DNA of 64,000 bases from HKCCE3408 sp039191215 (GTDB taxonomy: Bacteria; Pseudomonadota; Alphaproteobacteria; Rhodobacterales; Rhodobacteraceae). Where the stretch lies: positions 56,532-120,531 of the forward strand of contig JBCCXT010000003.1 in assembly GCA_039191215.1 (NCBI GenBank), written 5' to 3'. The notes under the pieces were generated by a model. It was not told the DNA's origin and made no database searches. It worked only from the letters and a program-made list of their open reading frames with translations. This document shows, piece after piece, positions 42,783 to 50,826 of the stretch (position 1 is its first letter; each line of letters opens with the position of its first letter). The translations under genes and the position numbers were made by a program.

Positions 42783-44837
42783 TCAGTCTTGGTTGAGGAT
42801 GGCGAGGAATGCGTCGCCAAAGCGTTCGACTTTTTGCGTGCCCATGCCCTGGATGCGCGCCATGGCATCGAGGCATTCGGGTTTTCGCTCCGCCAGGTGG
42901 CGCAGCGTTGCATGCGAACAGTTGAGATATTTGCCGGTGCCATCGGCACCACGGGCGAGTTCGTTCTGGACCGCCATCAGCTTGTCGAAAACCTCGCCCG
43001 TGCCTTTGCCAGCCAGCTTGAGACGCGCCGGGTGCATCTGCGGGACGGCCTCTTGGTTGATGATCTCCAAGAAAGTCGCACCGTACCGGTCCAGCTTGGC
43101 CGCACCGACGCCAGACACCCGCGCCATGGCGTCAAGCGTGTCGGGCCGCGTCTCGGCCATCTCAATGAGCGTGCGGTCGGTGAAGATGACATAAGCGGGG
43201 ACGGCCTGGGCATCGGCAAGGGCGCGTCGTTTTGCTTTTAGGGCGGCAAGCAGGGCGGCGTCCTCTTCACCGACCAGCGCCTTGGCTGCGGGCCGTGATT
43301 TCGCCCGGCTCAGCGCATCTTTGCGCAGCGTGATCTCAGCCTCTCCGCGCAGGATCGGGCGTGCGGCTTGGGTCATGCGTAGCGCGCCGTGGCGTTCGGG
43401 GTCAGGGCGGATCAGATCAAGCGCGGCCATCTGCCGGAAGACCGCCTGCCAGCCGCGCCGGTCAAATTCAGTGCCGACCCCGAAGGTCGGTAGATTGTCA
43501 TGGCGGCGGCTACGGATCTTGTCGGTTTGCGTGCCGGTCAGGATGTCGATCAAATGCCCGGCACCGAAGTTTTCGCCGGTGCGTAGGATGGCCGAGAGCG
43601 CCTTTTGCACCGCGACCGCGCCGTCGAAGAGCTCCGGCGGCGTGGTACAGAGATCGCAGTTGCCGCAAGCCTCGGCCGCCTCGCCGAAATAGGCCAAAAG
43701 CCGGATCCGCCTGCAACCTTGCGCCTCGGCCAGACCCAAAAGCGCGTTCAGCCGCCCGTGATCGGCGCCCTTGCGCTCAGCCGGTGCCAGCCCCTCGTCG
43801 ATCTGGCCGCGCCGAAAGCGGATGTCGTCGGGCCCGTAAAGCGTCAGCGTATCGGCCGGCGCCCCGTCGCGGCCGGCCCGGCCGATTTCCTGGTAATAGG
43901 CCTCGATCGATTTGGGCAGATCGGCATGGGCGACCCACCGGATATCGGGTTTATCGACGCCCATGCCAAAGGCAATTGTTGCCACGACGATCAGCCCGTC
44001 TTCGGCGCCAAATCGCGCCTCTACGTTGCGGCGAGTCTCGGCCTCCATCCCGCCATGATAGGCAACTGCGGCATGGCCCGCCTCGCGCAGCGCTTGGGCC
44101 AGCGTTTCGGTCTTTGCCCGTGTGCCGCAATAGACAATGCCGGATTGGCCCCGGCGCGCAGCCGCGAAATTGAGGATCTGCGCGCGCGGCTTGTCCTTCA
44201 CCTCAAAAGCCAGGCGGAGATTGGGGCGGTCAAATCCGCGCAAAAAGATCTGCGGCGCCTGCCCGCCAAAGAGCCGCGCGACGATCTCTGTCCGGGTCTC
44301 AGCGTCGGCGGTTGCTGTGAACGCGGCAAGTGGGGCCTTGAGCGTCGCGCGCAGGTCACCGACGCGCAAATAATCGGGCCGGAAATCATGACCCCATTGG
44401 CTGACGCAATGGGCCTCATCGACCGCGATCAGCGACACGCCTGCGCGCGACAGCATATGCGTTGTGCCGCCAGCGGCCAGACGCTCCGGCGCGAGATACA
44501 ATAGTTTAAGCCGCCCGGCCGCCAACGCGGCCCAAACGCGGTCGGTCTCCTCAGGGGTGTTGCCAGAGGTCAGTGCGCCTGCCTCAACGCCTGCCTCACG
44601 CAGGCCGCGAACTTGGTCGCGCATCAACGCAATCAGCGGAGAGATTACCACGGTCAGCCCATCGCTCATCAGCGCAGGCAGCTGAAAGCACAGGGATTTT
44701 CCGCCGCCTGTGGGCATGATAGCCAGCACGTCCTGGCCCGCGCTCACGGCCTTAACAATCTCTTCCTGGCCGGGGCGGAACCCGTCAAAACCAAAAACTG
44801 ATTTCAGAAGATGCGCTGCACCCTGCATACTGCCCAA
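42783..44837 (-). CDS. recQ: ATP-dependent DNA helicase RecQ with two HRDC domains
   Basis: RecQ unwinds DNA 3'-5' during recombination and fork repair. Walker A is MPTGGGKSLCFQLPA, the DEAH box region is VDEAHCVSQWGHDFR, and helicase motifs IV-VI follow (IATIAFGMGVDKPDIRWVAHADLP, QEIGRAGRDG). The RQC zinc cysteines are in EACGNCDLC. The C-terminus has two HRDC domains (about residues 530-600 and 620-684), as in several alphaproteobacteria. 684 residues is normal for this type. Start may be 44837 or 44828. Confidence 0.96.
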   Translation of the reverse strand: MGSMQGAAHLLKSVFGFDGFRPGQEEIVKAVSAGQDVLAIMPTGGGKSLCFQLPALMSDGLTVVISPLIALMRDQVRGLREAGVEAGALTSGNTPEETDRVWAALAAGRLKLLYLAPERLAAGGTTHMLSRAGVSLIAVDEAHCVSQWGHDFRPDYLRVGDLRATLKAPLAAFTATADAETRTEIVARLFGGQAPQIFLRGFDRPNLRLAFEVKDKPRAQILNFAAARRGQSGIVYCGTRAKTETLAQALREAGHAAVAYHGGMEAETRRNVEARFGAEDGLIVVATIAFGMGVDKPDIRWVAHADLPKSIEAYYQEIGRAGRDGAPADTLTLYGPDDIRFRRGQIDEGLAPAERKGADHGRLNALLGLAEAQGCRRIRLLAYFGEAAEACGNCDLCTTPPELFDGAVAVQKALSAILRTGENFGAGHLIDILTGTQTDKIRSRRHDNLPTFGVGTEFDRRGWQAVFRQMAALDLIRPDPERHGALRMTQAARPILRGEAEITLRKDALSRAKSRPAAKALVGEEDAALLAALKAKRRALADAQAVPAYVIFTDRTLIEMAETRPDTLDAMARVSGVGAAKLDRYGATFLEIINQEAVPQMHPARLKLAGKGTGEVFDKLMAVQNELARGADGTGKYLNCSHATLRHLAERKPECLDAMARIQGMGTQKVERFGDAFLAILNQD

Positions 44838-44885
44838 TTTTCTTTGAACTGCTCTTGTTTCACTAACCCTCCCATACGGGCCCGA

Positions 44886-45434
44886 TCAGGGCAAGAAGAG
44901 GAAAGAGATCCAGGTGTCGCCATAACGCCGCTTGTCATGCACCTCAAAGCCCGGCGCGGTCATCGGCTGAGAGTCCTCCCACACAATGCATGCGCCCCTG
45001 GCAAGCCACTGCCCGGCATTCGCGGAGTTCAGCGCCTTTTCACCCAGGCCCTGGCCGTAAGGCGGGTCAAGAAAGACCAGGTCGAAGGCGCCGCGCGCGT
45101 CCCCCATTTGCGTGGCATCGCGCCGAAAGACTGTTGCCGCAGCTTGGGCCCCACATTTTGCGATGTTGTCGCGTAACAGCGCGCGCGCAGCCGTCCCATT
45201 ATCGACAAAGACCGCTTGGCTGGCGCCACGGCTTAGCGCCTCCAATCCCAAAGCACCGGTGCCGGCAAACAAGTCCAGAACGCGGGCGCCCGTCACCGGA
45301 TCACCTGCCGCGATTAGGATGTTAAAGATGGCCTCACGGACCCTATCGGATGTCGGCCTAAGCCGCGCGCTTAGGTCGCCCGTGCCGAGGTCTGCCAGTT
45401 TTCGCCCGCGCCACTGACCGCCGACAATTCTCAC
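44886..45434 (-). CDS. rsmD: 16S rRNA (guanine966-N2)-methyltransferase RsmD
   Basis: RsmD methylates G966 of 16S rRNA in the assembled small subunit. The 182-residue product reads MRIVGGQWRGRKLA, RPTSDRVREAIFNIL, SAM motif I VLDLFAGTGALGLEALSRGA, and the catalytic DLVFLDPPYGQGLGEKAL. It overlaps the upstream flavoprotein gene by four bases (ATGA), so it is the second gene of a two-gene operon. Confidence 0.96.
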   Translation of the reverse strand: MRIVGGQWRGRKLADLGTGDLSARLRPTSDRVREAIFNILIAAGDPVTGARVLDLFAGTGALGLEALSRGASQAVFVDNGTAARALLRDNIAKCGAQAAATVFRRDATQMGDARGAFDLVFLDPPYGQGLGEKALNSANAGQWLARGACIVWEDSQPMTAPGFEVHDKRRYGDTWISFLFLP

Positions 45435-46636
45435 GCCTTTAGCAGGGCTTTGATGTCGGTGTCAGGATCGGCGATGGCGTCGGCATCGGGTGATTTGCCA
45501 GCCTCGATCAGCCGCTTGCCGACCATATAGCCACGCGGATCACCCATCGCATCAACCGCCACAAGCTGGTCACCTGCGAAATACCAATGCGACACCTGCG
45601 CGCCGGAGCCGCGGACGATCACCCGGTCTGCGCCACCAGACAGGCCAGCGATCTGAAGTTTCACGTCGTATTGGTCCGACCAGAACCAGGGCTTGGGCAC
45701 ATAAGCGTCCCCCGCGCCAAGCAGATTGCGTGCAACCAATTCGGCCTGATCGATTGCGTGGCCCACGGATTCGAGGCGTATTTGCTGGCCTTGCCAGGGG
45801 AAGGACGCGCAATCGCCCGCAGCCCAAATTGCCGGGTCGGATGTGCGGCCCTGGGCATCGACCGCAATCCCGTTATCGATCTTTAACCCTGCCGCACAAG
45901 CAAGCTCGGTTGCCGGTTCGATGCCGATGCCGACAATGACGATATCAACCGGAAGCCTGTTTCCGTCGGCCAGCTCTGCTGTTTCCACCCGGTCCTGACC
46001 GGTCAGGCGCTGGAGACCCACGCCTTCAAGGATGCGCACCCCGTGGCTTTCATGCAATGCGCGGAAATAGGCGGCGGTCTCGGAAGACGCGACCCGGCCC
46101 AAGATCCGCTCCGACGCTTCGCACAACGTGACGCTCAGGCCGAGTTTTGCGCCCACGGCGGCGGCTTCAAGGCCGATATAGCCGCCGCCGACGATAAGCG
46201 CCTGCGCGCCCGGCTTTAGATCATGCGTCATCGCGTCCACATCGGCCAATGTCCGTACCACGTGCACACCGCCCAAATCGCCGCCGATTGCGCCTGGCAG
46301 GCGCCGTGGGCTGGATCCTGTGGCCAGAACCAGCTGGTCATAGGCGATCGCCTCACCGCCCAAATGAACCTGCTTGCCGACGGGATCGATCGTGGTGACC
46401 TCGGCGCCGGTCAGGAGCCGAATCCCAGCATCCGCATAGAAATTTTCGGGCCTTAAGAACAAGCGCTCAAGCGGTAAGTCGCCCAGTAGATAGGCCTTTG
46501 ACAAAGGCGGCCGCTGATAGGGTGGCACCGGTTCATCACCAACTAAGGTAATGTCGCCGTCAAAGCCTTCGGCGCGCAGCTTCGCTACCAGAGCCGCGCC
46601 CGCCTGTCCTGCGCCCACACAAAGGATATGCGTCAT
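45431..46636 (-). CDS. FAD-dependent ferredoxin-reductase-type oxidoreductase
   Basis: The 401-residue flavoprotein has FAD-binding ILCVGAGQAGAALVAKLRAEGF near the N-terminus, PPYQRPPLSKAYL, the NAD-binding ALIVGGGYIGLEAAAVGAKLG, and a C-terminal GDCASFP motif with a reductase C domain. It resembles rhodocoxin/putidaredoxin reductases that pass electrons from NADH to ferredoxins of P450 or ring-hydroxylating oxygenases. No partner ferredoxin gene is nearby. ATG 46636 is chosen over an upstream TTG. It is divergent from the peroxiredoxin gene. Confidence 0.92.
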   Translation of the reverse strand: MTHILCVGAGQAGAALVAKLRAEGFDGDITLVGDEPVPPYQRPPLSKAYLLGDLPLERLFLRPENFYADAGIRLLTGAEVTTIDPVGKQVHLGGEAIAYDQLVLATGSSPRRLPGAIGGDLGGVHVVRTLADVDAMTHDLKPGAQALIVGGGYIGLEAAAVGAKLGLSVTLCEASERILGRVASSETAAYFRALHESHGVRILEGVGLQRLTGQDRVETAELADGNRLPVDIVIVGIGIEPATELACAAGLKIDNGIAVDAQGRTSDPAIWAAGDCASFPWQGQQIRLESVGHAIDQAELVARNLLGAGDAYVPKPWFWSDQYDVKLQIAGLSGGADRVIVRGSGAQVSHWYFAGDQLVAVDAMGDPRGYMVGKRLIEAGKSPDADAIADPDTDIKALLKA

Positions 46637-46720
46637 CTGCCCGAGCCCCGATTGCGCTGCCTGTTCCAAAACCTATATGCGAGTCCAAGTGGGAAAAAAA
46701 GTAGAAGCGAAGGACAGATC

Positions 46721-47209
46721 ATGCCGCTTTCCGTAGGTGATAAACTCCCCGGCGTAACCTCGTTGCGAATGGGTGCCGATGGTCCCGAGGAGGTCGATAT
46801 GGCGGCGAAATTCGCCGGCCGTAAAGTGGTGCTCTTTGGCCTGCCCGGGGCGTTTACTGGGACCTGCACGACAGCCCATATGCCAAGCTTCATTCGCACA
46901 CACGACGCGTTCGCCGCCAAAGGGATCGACGAGATCATCTGCGTGGCGGTCAATGACCCCTTTGTCGTCGATGCTTGGACCAAAGAAACTGGTGCAGATG
47001 CGGCTGGCATCACGGTGATTGCAGATGCCGCGAGCAGTTTCACAACGGCTGCTGACATGAATTTCGACGCGCCCGCGATCGGGTTTTATGGCCGGTCGAT
47101 GCGCTATTCACTTTATGCCGAAGACGGCGTCGTGAAGGTGATTATGCAAGAGGACGGACCAGGCACGTGTGAGATCTCTGCCGGGGAAAGCCTGCTGGCC
47201 GAGATATAG
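46721..47209 (+). CDS. Peroxiredoxin (Prx5 / AhpC-TSA type)
   Basis: The 162-residue enzyme reduces hydrogen and alkyl peroxides. The catalytic cysteine is in LPGAFTGTCTTAHMP, the Prx5 active-site signature (usually PGAFTPTCS). Other Prx5 strands are VGDKLPGVTSLR and DEIICVAVNDPFVVDAW. An AAGGA ribosome binding site precedes ATG 46721. No fused glutaredoxin domain is present, so reduction probably uses a separate glutaredoxin or glutathione. Confidence 0.94.
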   Translation: MPLSVGDKLPGVTSLRMGADGPEEVDMAAKFAGRKVVLFGLPGAFTGTCTTAHMPSFIRTHDAFAAKGIDEIICVAVNDPFVVDAWTKETGADAAGITVIADAASSFTTAADMNFDAPAIGFYGRSMRYSLYAEDGVVKVIMQEDGPGTCEISAGESLLAEI

Positions 47210-47356
47210 CGCACCCTCTGATCCAGCGGCCGCGCTGTCGCGCGAAGTCTATTTCTGGTTGGGCTGCGCTCTTCTTGAGCGCCGCGCGCAGTGGGCGGAC
47301 AAGAGATAAGCGACGCCTTTCCGCGTCCTGACCTTCCTAATCTGAACCCGCCGCCC

Positions 47357-47433
47357 CGCGCGGACGCGGCCGCAGGCCGACCGCGCGCCATGCCCAACTG
47401 GCGCAGGCCGAAGGCCGAGCCAGGCGGGAGAGC
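47357..47433 (+). repeat. Dispersed GC-rich hairpin repeat, copy B
   Basis: This 77-base copy matches 840-916 in the same orientation with about eight differences. It keeps the GGCC-GCA-GGCC-type and GGCC-GAA-GGCC stems and the central block GCCCAACTGGCGCAGGCC. The outer arm seen in copy A is partly lost. It lies between the convergent peroxiredoxin and pterin dehydratase genes. Confidence 0.75.
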
Positions 47434-47445
47434 ACCGGATTCGGA

Positions 47446-47742
47446 TCAGGCGGCAGCGGCGTCCATTTTCTGCGCTAATGCCAGATCCAGATCACTCAGA
47501 CCGCCGACATCATGCGTCGTCAATGTGACATCCACCGTTTTATAGACGTTCGACCATTCCGGATGGTGGTTCATCTTTTCAGCAAGTATCGCAACCTGGC
47601 TCATCCATCCAAATGCTTCGGCAAAGTTTGCAAATACGAACCGTTTGGTGACCGCATCGCGGCCGTCGACAAGCGCCCAGCCGGTCGCGTCGAGTTCGGC
47701 CAAAGCGCTTTGTCGCGCCGCGCCCTCAAGTTTACCACTCAT
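47446..47742 (-). CDS. phhB: 4a-hydroxytetrahydrobiopterin dehydratase (pterin-4a-carbinolamine dehydratase)
   Basis: The 98-residue protein recycles the pterin cofactor of aromatic amino acid hydroxylases, and relatives also bind molybdopterin-like pterins. The active-site motif is complete: EKMNHHPEWSNVYKTVDVTLTTHD-type spacing, with the paired histidines and the THD histidine. Length is normal. It overlaps the upstream GNAT-family gene by four bases (ATGA), so they form an operon. Confidence 0.95.
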   Translation of the reverse strand: MSGKLEGAARQSALAELDATGWALVDGRDAVTKRFVFANFAEAFGWMSQVAILAEKMNHHPEWSNVYKTVDVTLTTHDVGGLSDLDLALAQKMDAAAA

Positions 47743-48929
47743 TCCTGCTCCTCCACATCGGCCCGGCGGAACGGGCCATATTCGGTTAGGACCTCAACCT
47801 CCCGGTCGATGGCATTGCGCTCTGCTTCTAGATACGCCTCAACCGCACGGCGAAAACCCGCGTCACCAATCCAGTGTAGGCTGTGCGTGATGGTCGGCAT
47901 ATAGCCGCGCGCCAATTTATGGTCCCCTTGTGCGCCGGCCTCCACGCGCAACAGACCACGCTCGATCGCAGCATCGATTGCCTGATAGTAGCAAAGCTCA
48001 AAATGCAAAAAGCGGTGATGTTCAGAACAGCCCCAATAGCGGCCGTAAAGCGTCTCCCGCCCGATGAAGTTCAGCGCACCGGCAATCGGGCGGCCCGCCC
48101 GCAGGGCCAGGACCAAAAGGGCATCTTCTACCAAATGCTCCTGCACTTGATCAAAAAAGGCCCGTGTCAGATAGGGCATGCCCCATTTGCGGCTGCCTGT
48201 GTCTTGGTAGAAGTGCCAAAACGCATCCCAATGCTCAGGCCGCAGATCGGCGCCGGTCAAAGCTACGATATCACCGCCGAAAGACTGCGCCTCGGCACGT
48301 TCCTTGCGAATGTTTTTGCGCTTACGCGAACTGAGTGCCGCCAGAAAGTCCTCAAAACTGGCATAGCCGTCGTTTTCCCAGTGAAATTGCTGGCCCGTGC
48401 GATGCAATAACCCCATCGCCCGCCCGGCCAGCGCCTCGCCTTCGCTGCAGAACGTCACGTGGGCTGAACTCAGCTCATTGTCAGCCGCAATCTGGACCAT
48501 GCCTTGCAGCAGTGCTGCCATTCCTGGCTCCTCCCAACCGGGCCGGGTCAAAAAGCGGCGGCCGGTGGCGGGCGTGAACGGGACAGCCATTTGCAGCTTG
48601 GGGTAATAGCGCCCGCCCGCCTGCTCATAAGCGTGGGCCCAATTGTGATCGAACACATATTCGCCCTGGCTGTGGGATTTGGCATAAAGCGGAGCAACGG
48701 CAATCGTCTGATCTGCGGCGCGTGCCACCAAATAGCGCGGCTGCCATCCAGTGCCGGTTCCAACCGATCGCGACGCCTCAAGCGCCAGCAAAAACCGGTG
48801 GGTGGTAAATGGATCGGCAGCGCGCCCGCCATCGGCAGTCTCAGGCGCCGCACAGGCATCCCAATCATCCGCATCGACCCCGTGTAGGCTGGGATGCACG
48901 GTGATCTCGATCTGGGCCGCTCCGTCCAT
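47739..48929 (-). CDS. COG3146 GNAT-like / FemAB-type acyltransferase
   Basis: The 396-residue protein belongs to the COG3146 family (peptidoglycan recognition/GNAT-like). Family blocks are YDHNWAHAYEQAGGRYYPKLQMAVPFTPA-like (visible as FDHNWAHAYEQAGG and YYPKLQ), QFHWENDGYASFEDFLAALSSRKRKNIRKER, and a second half ALRAGRPIAGALNFIG, YGRYWGCSEHHRFLHFELCYYQ. A double acyltransferase fold like FemAB proteins is likely; the substrate is unproven. It is the first gene of the pair with phhB. Confidence 0.9.
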   Translation of the reverse strand: MDGAAQIEITVHPSLHGVDADDWDACAAPETADGGRAADPFTTHRFLLALEASRSVGTGTGWQPRYLVARAADQTIAVAPLYAKSHSQGEYVFDHNWAHAYEQAGGRYYPKLQMAVPFTPATGRRFLTRPGWEEPGMAALLQGMVQIAADNELSSAHVTFCSEGEALAGRAMGLLHRTGQQFHWENDGYASFEDFLAALSSRKRKNIRKERAEAQSFGGDIVALTGADLRPEHWDAFWHFYQDTGSRKWGMPYLTRAFFDQVQEHLVEDALLVLALRAGRPIAGALNFIGRETLYGRYWGCSEHHRFLHFELCYYQAIDAAIERGLLRVEAGAQGDHKLARGYMPTITHSLHWIGDAGFRRAVEAYLEAERNAIDREVEVLTEYGPFRRADVEEQE

Positions 48930-49014
48930 TTCGTACCTTTATTTGCCGATCGCCGGCCTGCACCTTGAAAGATGGGCGCCCGCATCGGCAGGTCAACGGC
49001 GCGTCAATCGTTCG

Positions 49015-49749
49015 CTACGGCAGGTAGCCTTCAAAGGTCACATTTTGGGCGATCTCGCGCGCCTTGGCTTCCTCCTCAGCACTTCGGATCGTCCAGGTTA
49101 AGATCGGCACGCCCGCGGTGCGAAGTGCCGTGACCGGACGCGCATCCAGATGCCTGTGGTCGTGGCTGATGAAGCTTGCGCCAACCCGGCCAAAATCGGC
49201 AATAGCGCGTAAATGTTCGGCGGCCTCCGGCGCGAGGTCGGGCCAGTCGAAAGCACCCGTTGTCAGCCCGCGCGGCGTCTCAGGCGAAAGCTGCGCCATC
49301 TGAGCAACCATGGAGGGGTTAAATGACATAACGGCGACCGGGCCGTCGTAGCTCTCAAGCGCCTCAGCCACCGCCTTTTCCAGCATACCGTCGCTGCCGC
49401 CCCTTTTGCCGGATTGATCCTTTAGCTCTATCAAAAGGGGCACCTTCCCATCGACCTCAGACAGAACCTGATTGAGCGTGGGAATGGCTGTTTGGCTGCC
49501 GCGCAACGGTATTGCGGTTAGCACTTCGGCATTGCATGCGCGAACAGGGCCGGTCACATCGGTCATCCGGTCCAGCGTGGCATCGTGAAACACCATGGCT
49601 TCGCCATCTGCCGACAATTGTAAATCCAACTCGATCCCGTAGCCGGCGTGCATTGCAGCGATACATGCAGGATTGCTGTTCTCCGGCGCGCCACGTCCAT
49701 GCAGCCCACGATGCGCGATTGGTTTGGTCAGAAACGGTTCTGGCAGCAT
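49015..49749 (-). CDS. Glycerophosphodiester phosphodiesterase family protein
   Basis: The 244-residue TIM-barrel hydrolase splits glycerophosphodiesters into glycerol-3-phosphate and an alcohol. Catalytic residues appear in IAHRGLHGRGAPENS, where the first histidine and glutamate-asparagine region match GDPD enzymes, and in GIELDLQLSADGEAMVFHDATLDRMT. There is no signal peptide, so it acts in the cytoplasm like UgpQ. Its start codon overlaps the RidA stop as TAATG, showing coupling to the upstream gene. Confidence 0.92.
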   Translation of the reverse strand: MLPEPFLTKPIAHRGLHGRGAPENSNPACIAAMHAGYGIELDLQLSADGEAMVFHDATLDRMTDVTGPVRACNAEVLTAIPLRGSQTAIPTLNQVLSEVDGKVPLLIELKDQSGKRGGSDGMLEKAVAEALESYDGPVAVMSFNPSMVAQMAQLSPETPRGLTTGAFDWPDLAPEAAEHLRAIADFGRVGASFISHDHRHLDARPVTALRTAGVPILTWTIRSAEEEAKAREIAQNVTFEGYLP

Positions 49750-50216
49750 TATGGCCGGATCTGGAAGATGCCTTCGATCTCAACGGCAACGCCGAACGGT
49801 AGAGCGCCCGCACTAACGGCCGATCTTGCATGCCGACCGGCCTCGCTAAGGATCTCGACAAGCGTGTCGGATGCCCCATTGATCACCTTGGGTTGGTCGC
49901 CAAATTCAGGCGTTGAATTCACAAATCCAGTGAGCTTCACGGCGCGCACAAATTTCCCGAAATCTCCGCCGCATGCAGCACGCGCCTGCGCGAGTAAGGA
50001 AAGTGCGCAAAGCCGTGCTGCCGCCGCGCCAGCCTCCACATCCATGGTATCGCCCAGGCGCCCTTTGACCAATCCGCTTGCATCCATCGATACTTGGCCC
50101 GAGACATGGACGAGGTCTCCGATGATGACAAAAGGCACATAATTTGCCGCAGGTGCGGGCGCGTCGGGCAAGGTGATGCCCAGTTCTGCCAAGCGGTCGT
50201 CAATTGCGTTGCTCAT
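49749..50216 (-). CDS. RidA family protein (Atu1953-like)
   Basis: The 155-residue product is a second RidA-fold protein: IDDRLAELGITLPDAPAPAANYVPFV, DLVHVSGQVSMDASG, GKFVRAVKLTGFVNSTPEF, and an ALPFGVAVEIEGIFQI C-terminal strand. It belongs to the Atu1953-like group, whose function is not settled. It is distinct from the longer RidA protein at 25708. It is the first gene of a pair with the glycerophosphodiesterase. Confidence 0.9.
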   Translation of the reverse strand: MSNAIDDRLAELGITLPDAPAPAANYVPFVIIGDLVHVSGQVSMDASGLVKGRLGDTMDVEAGAAAARLCALSLLAQARAACGGDFGKFVRAVKLTGFVNSTPEFGDQPKVINGASDTLVEILSEAGRHARSAVSAGALPFGVAVEIEGIFQIRP

Positions 50217-50826
50217 TCCCGTCTCCCGTTTCGGATATCTCCAAGGTGTGCGGAAGCCTAAAGCATTCGTGCTCGCCGTCCAGCGCCAGACCTATGCGCA
50301 GAGAAGTGCAAGCCAGCAGATCAGCTGAGCGGTCAGATTGGCCCGGTTGAGATCGGGAAACCGTCGCTTAGTGAGCCACAGACGCAGACCTCAGCGGTGC
50401 GCTATATGTGGCCGATGTCTTCGTCCCGGCTGTAAGCGGGCGGGCCACCGGCCTGAATGCCTGTTTCGCGACGCACCGTCTTTGCCCGATCCGACATCAG
50501 TCAGCTGTTTTGACCCGGTCCAGGCTGGCTTGTGCCCAGATGCAAAAGTCGGCTGCCTTTGGCGCCTAGATCACCACCCGTAGCGAGCCCAGACGGGACG
50601 GCATCTGAGGCACGGCGGAGGTAGGGGCATTACCTGCGTGCTTTTGTCGGACCGTCGCAAACGTCAATGGCTGTTGCGTCAGCCAAGTCACCTGGTCCGC
50701 AGCGCCGAGTGCGGGCGGATCATCTCGCATCTTCGATGCAGCAGGTTGCCGGTTGCGCGCGCTGTGGGGAAAAAGGTCCAAAACCATAATGGCCAGAACC
50801 TGTGACCTATTGAGATGAACAGGCGC
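50217..50826. other. 610-base stretch without a convincing gene
   Basis: No frame has a ribosome binding site plus recognisable protein. The 73-codon minus-strand frame at 50566-50787 has an odd composition. The region separates the RidA gene promoter from the 3' end of the penicillin-binding protein gene and may be a decayed gene. Confidence 0.5.

Noticed and set aside
50566..50787. 73-codon minus-strand frame in the 610-base gap
   Set aside because: Odd composition, no ribosome binding site and no recognisable motif.
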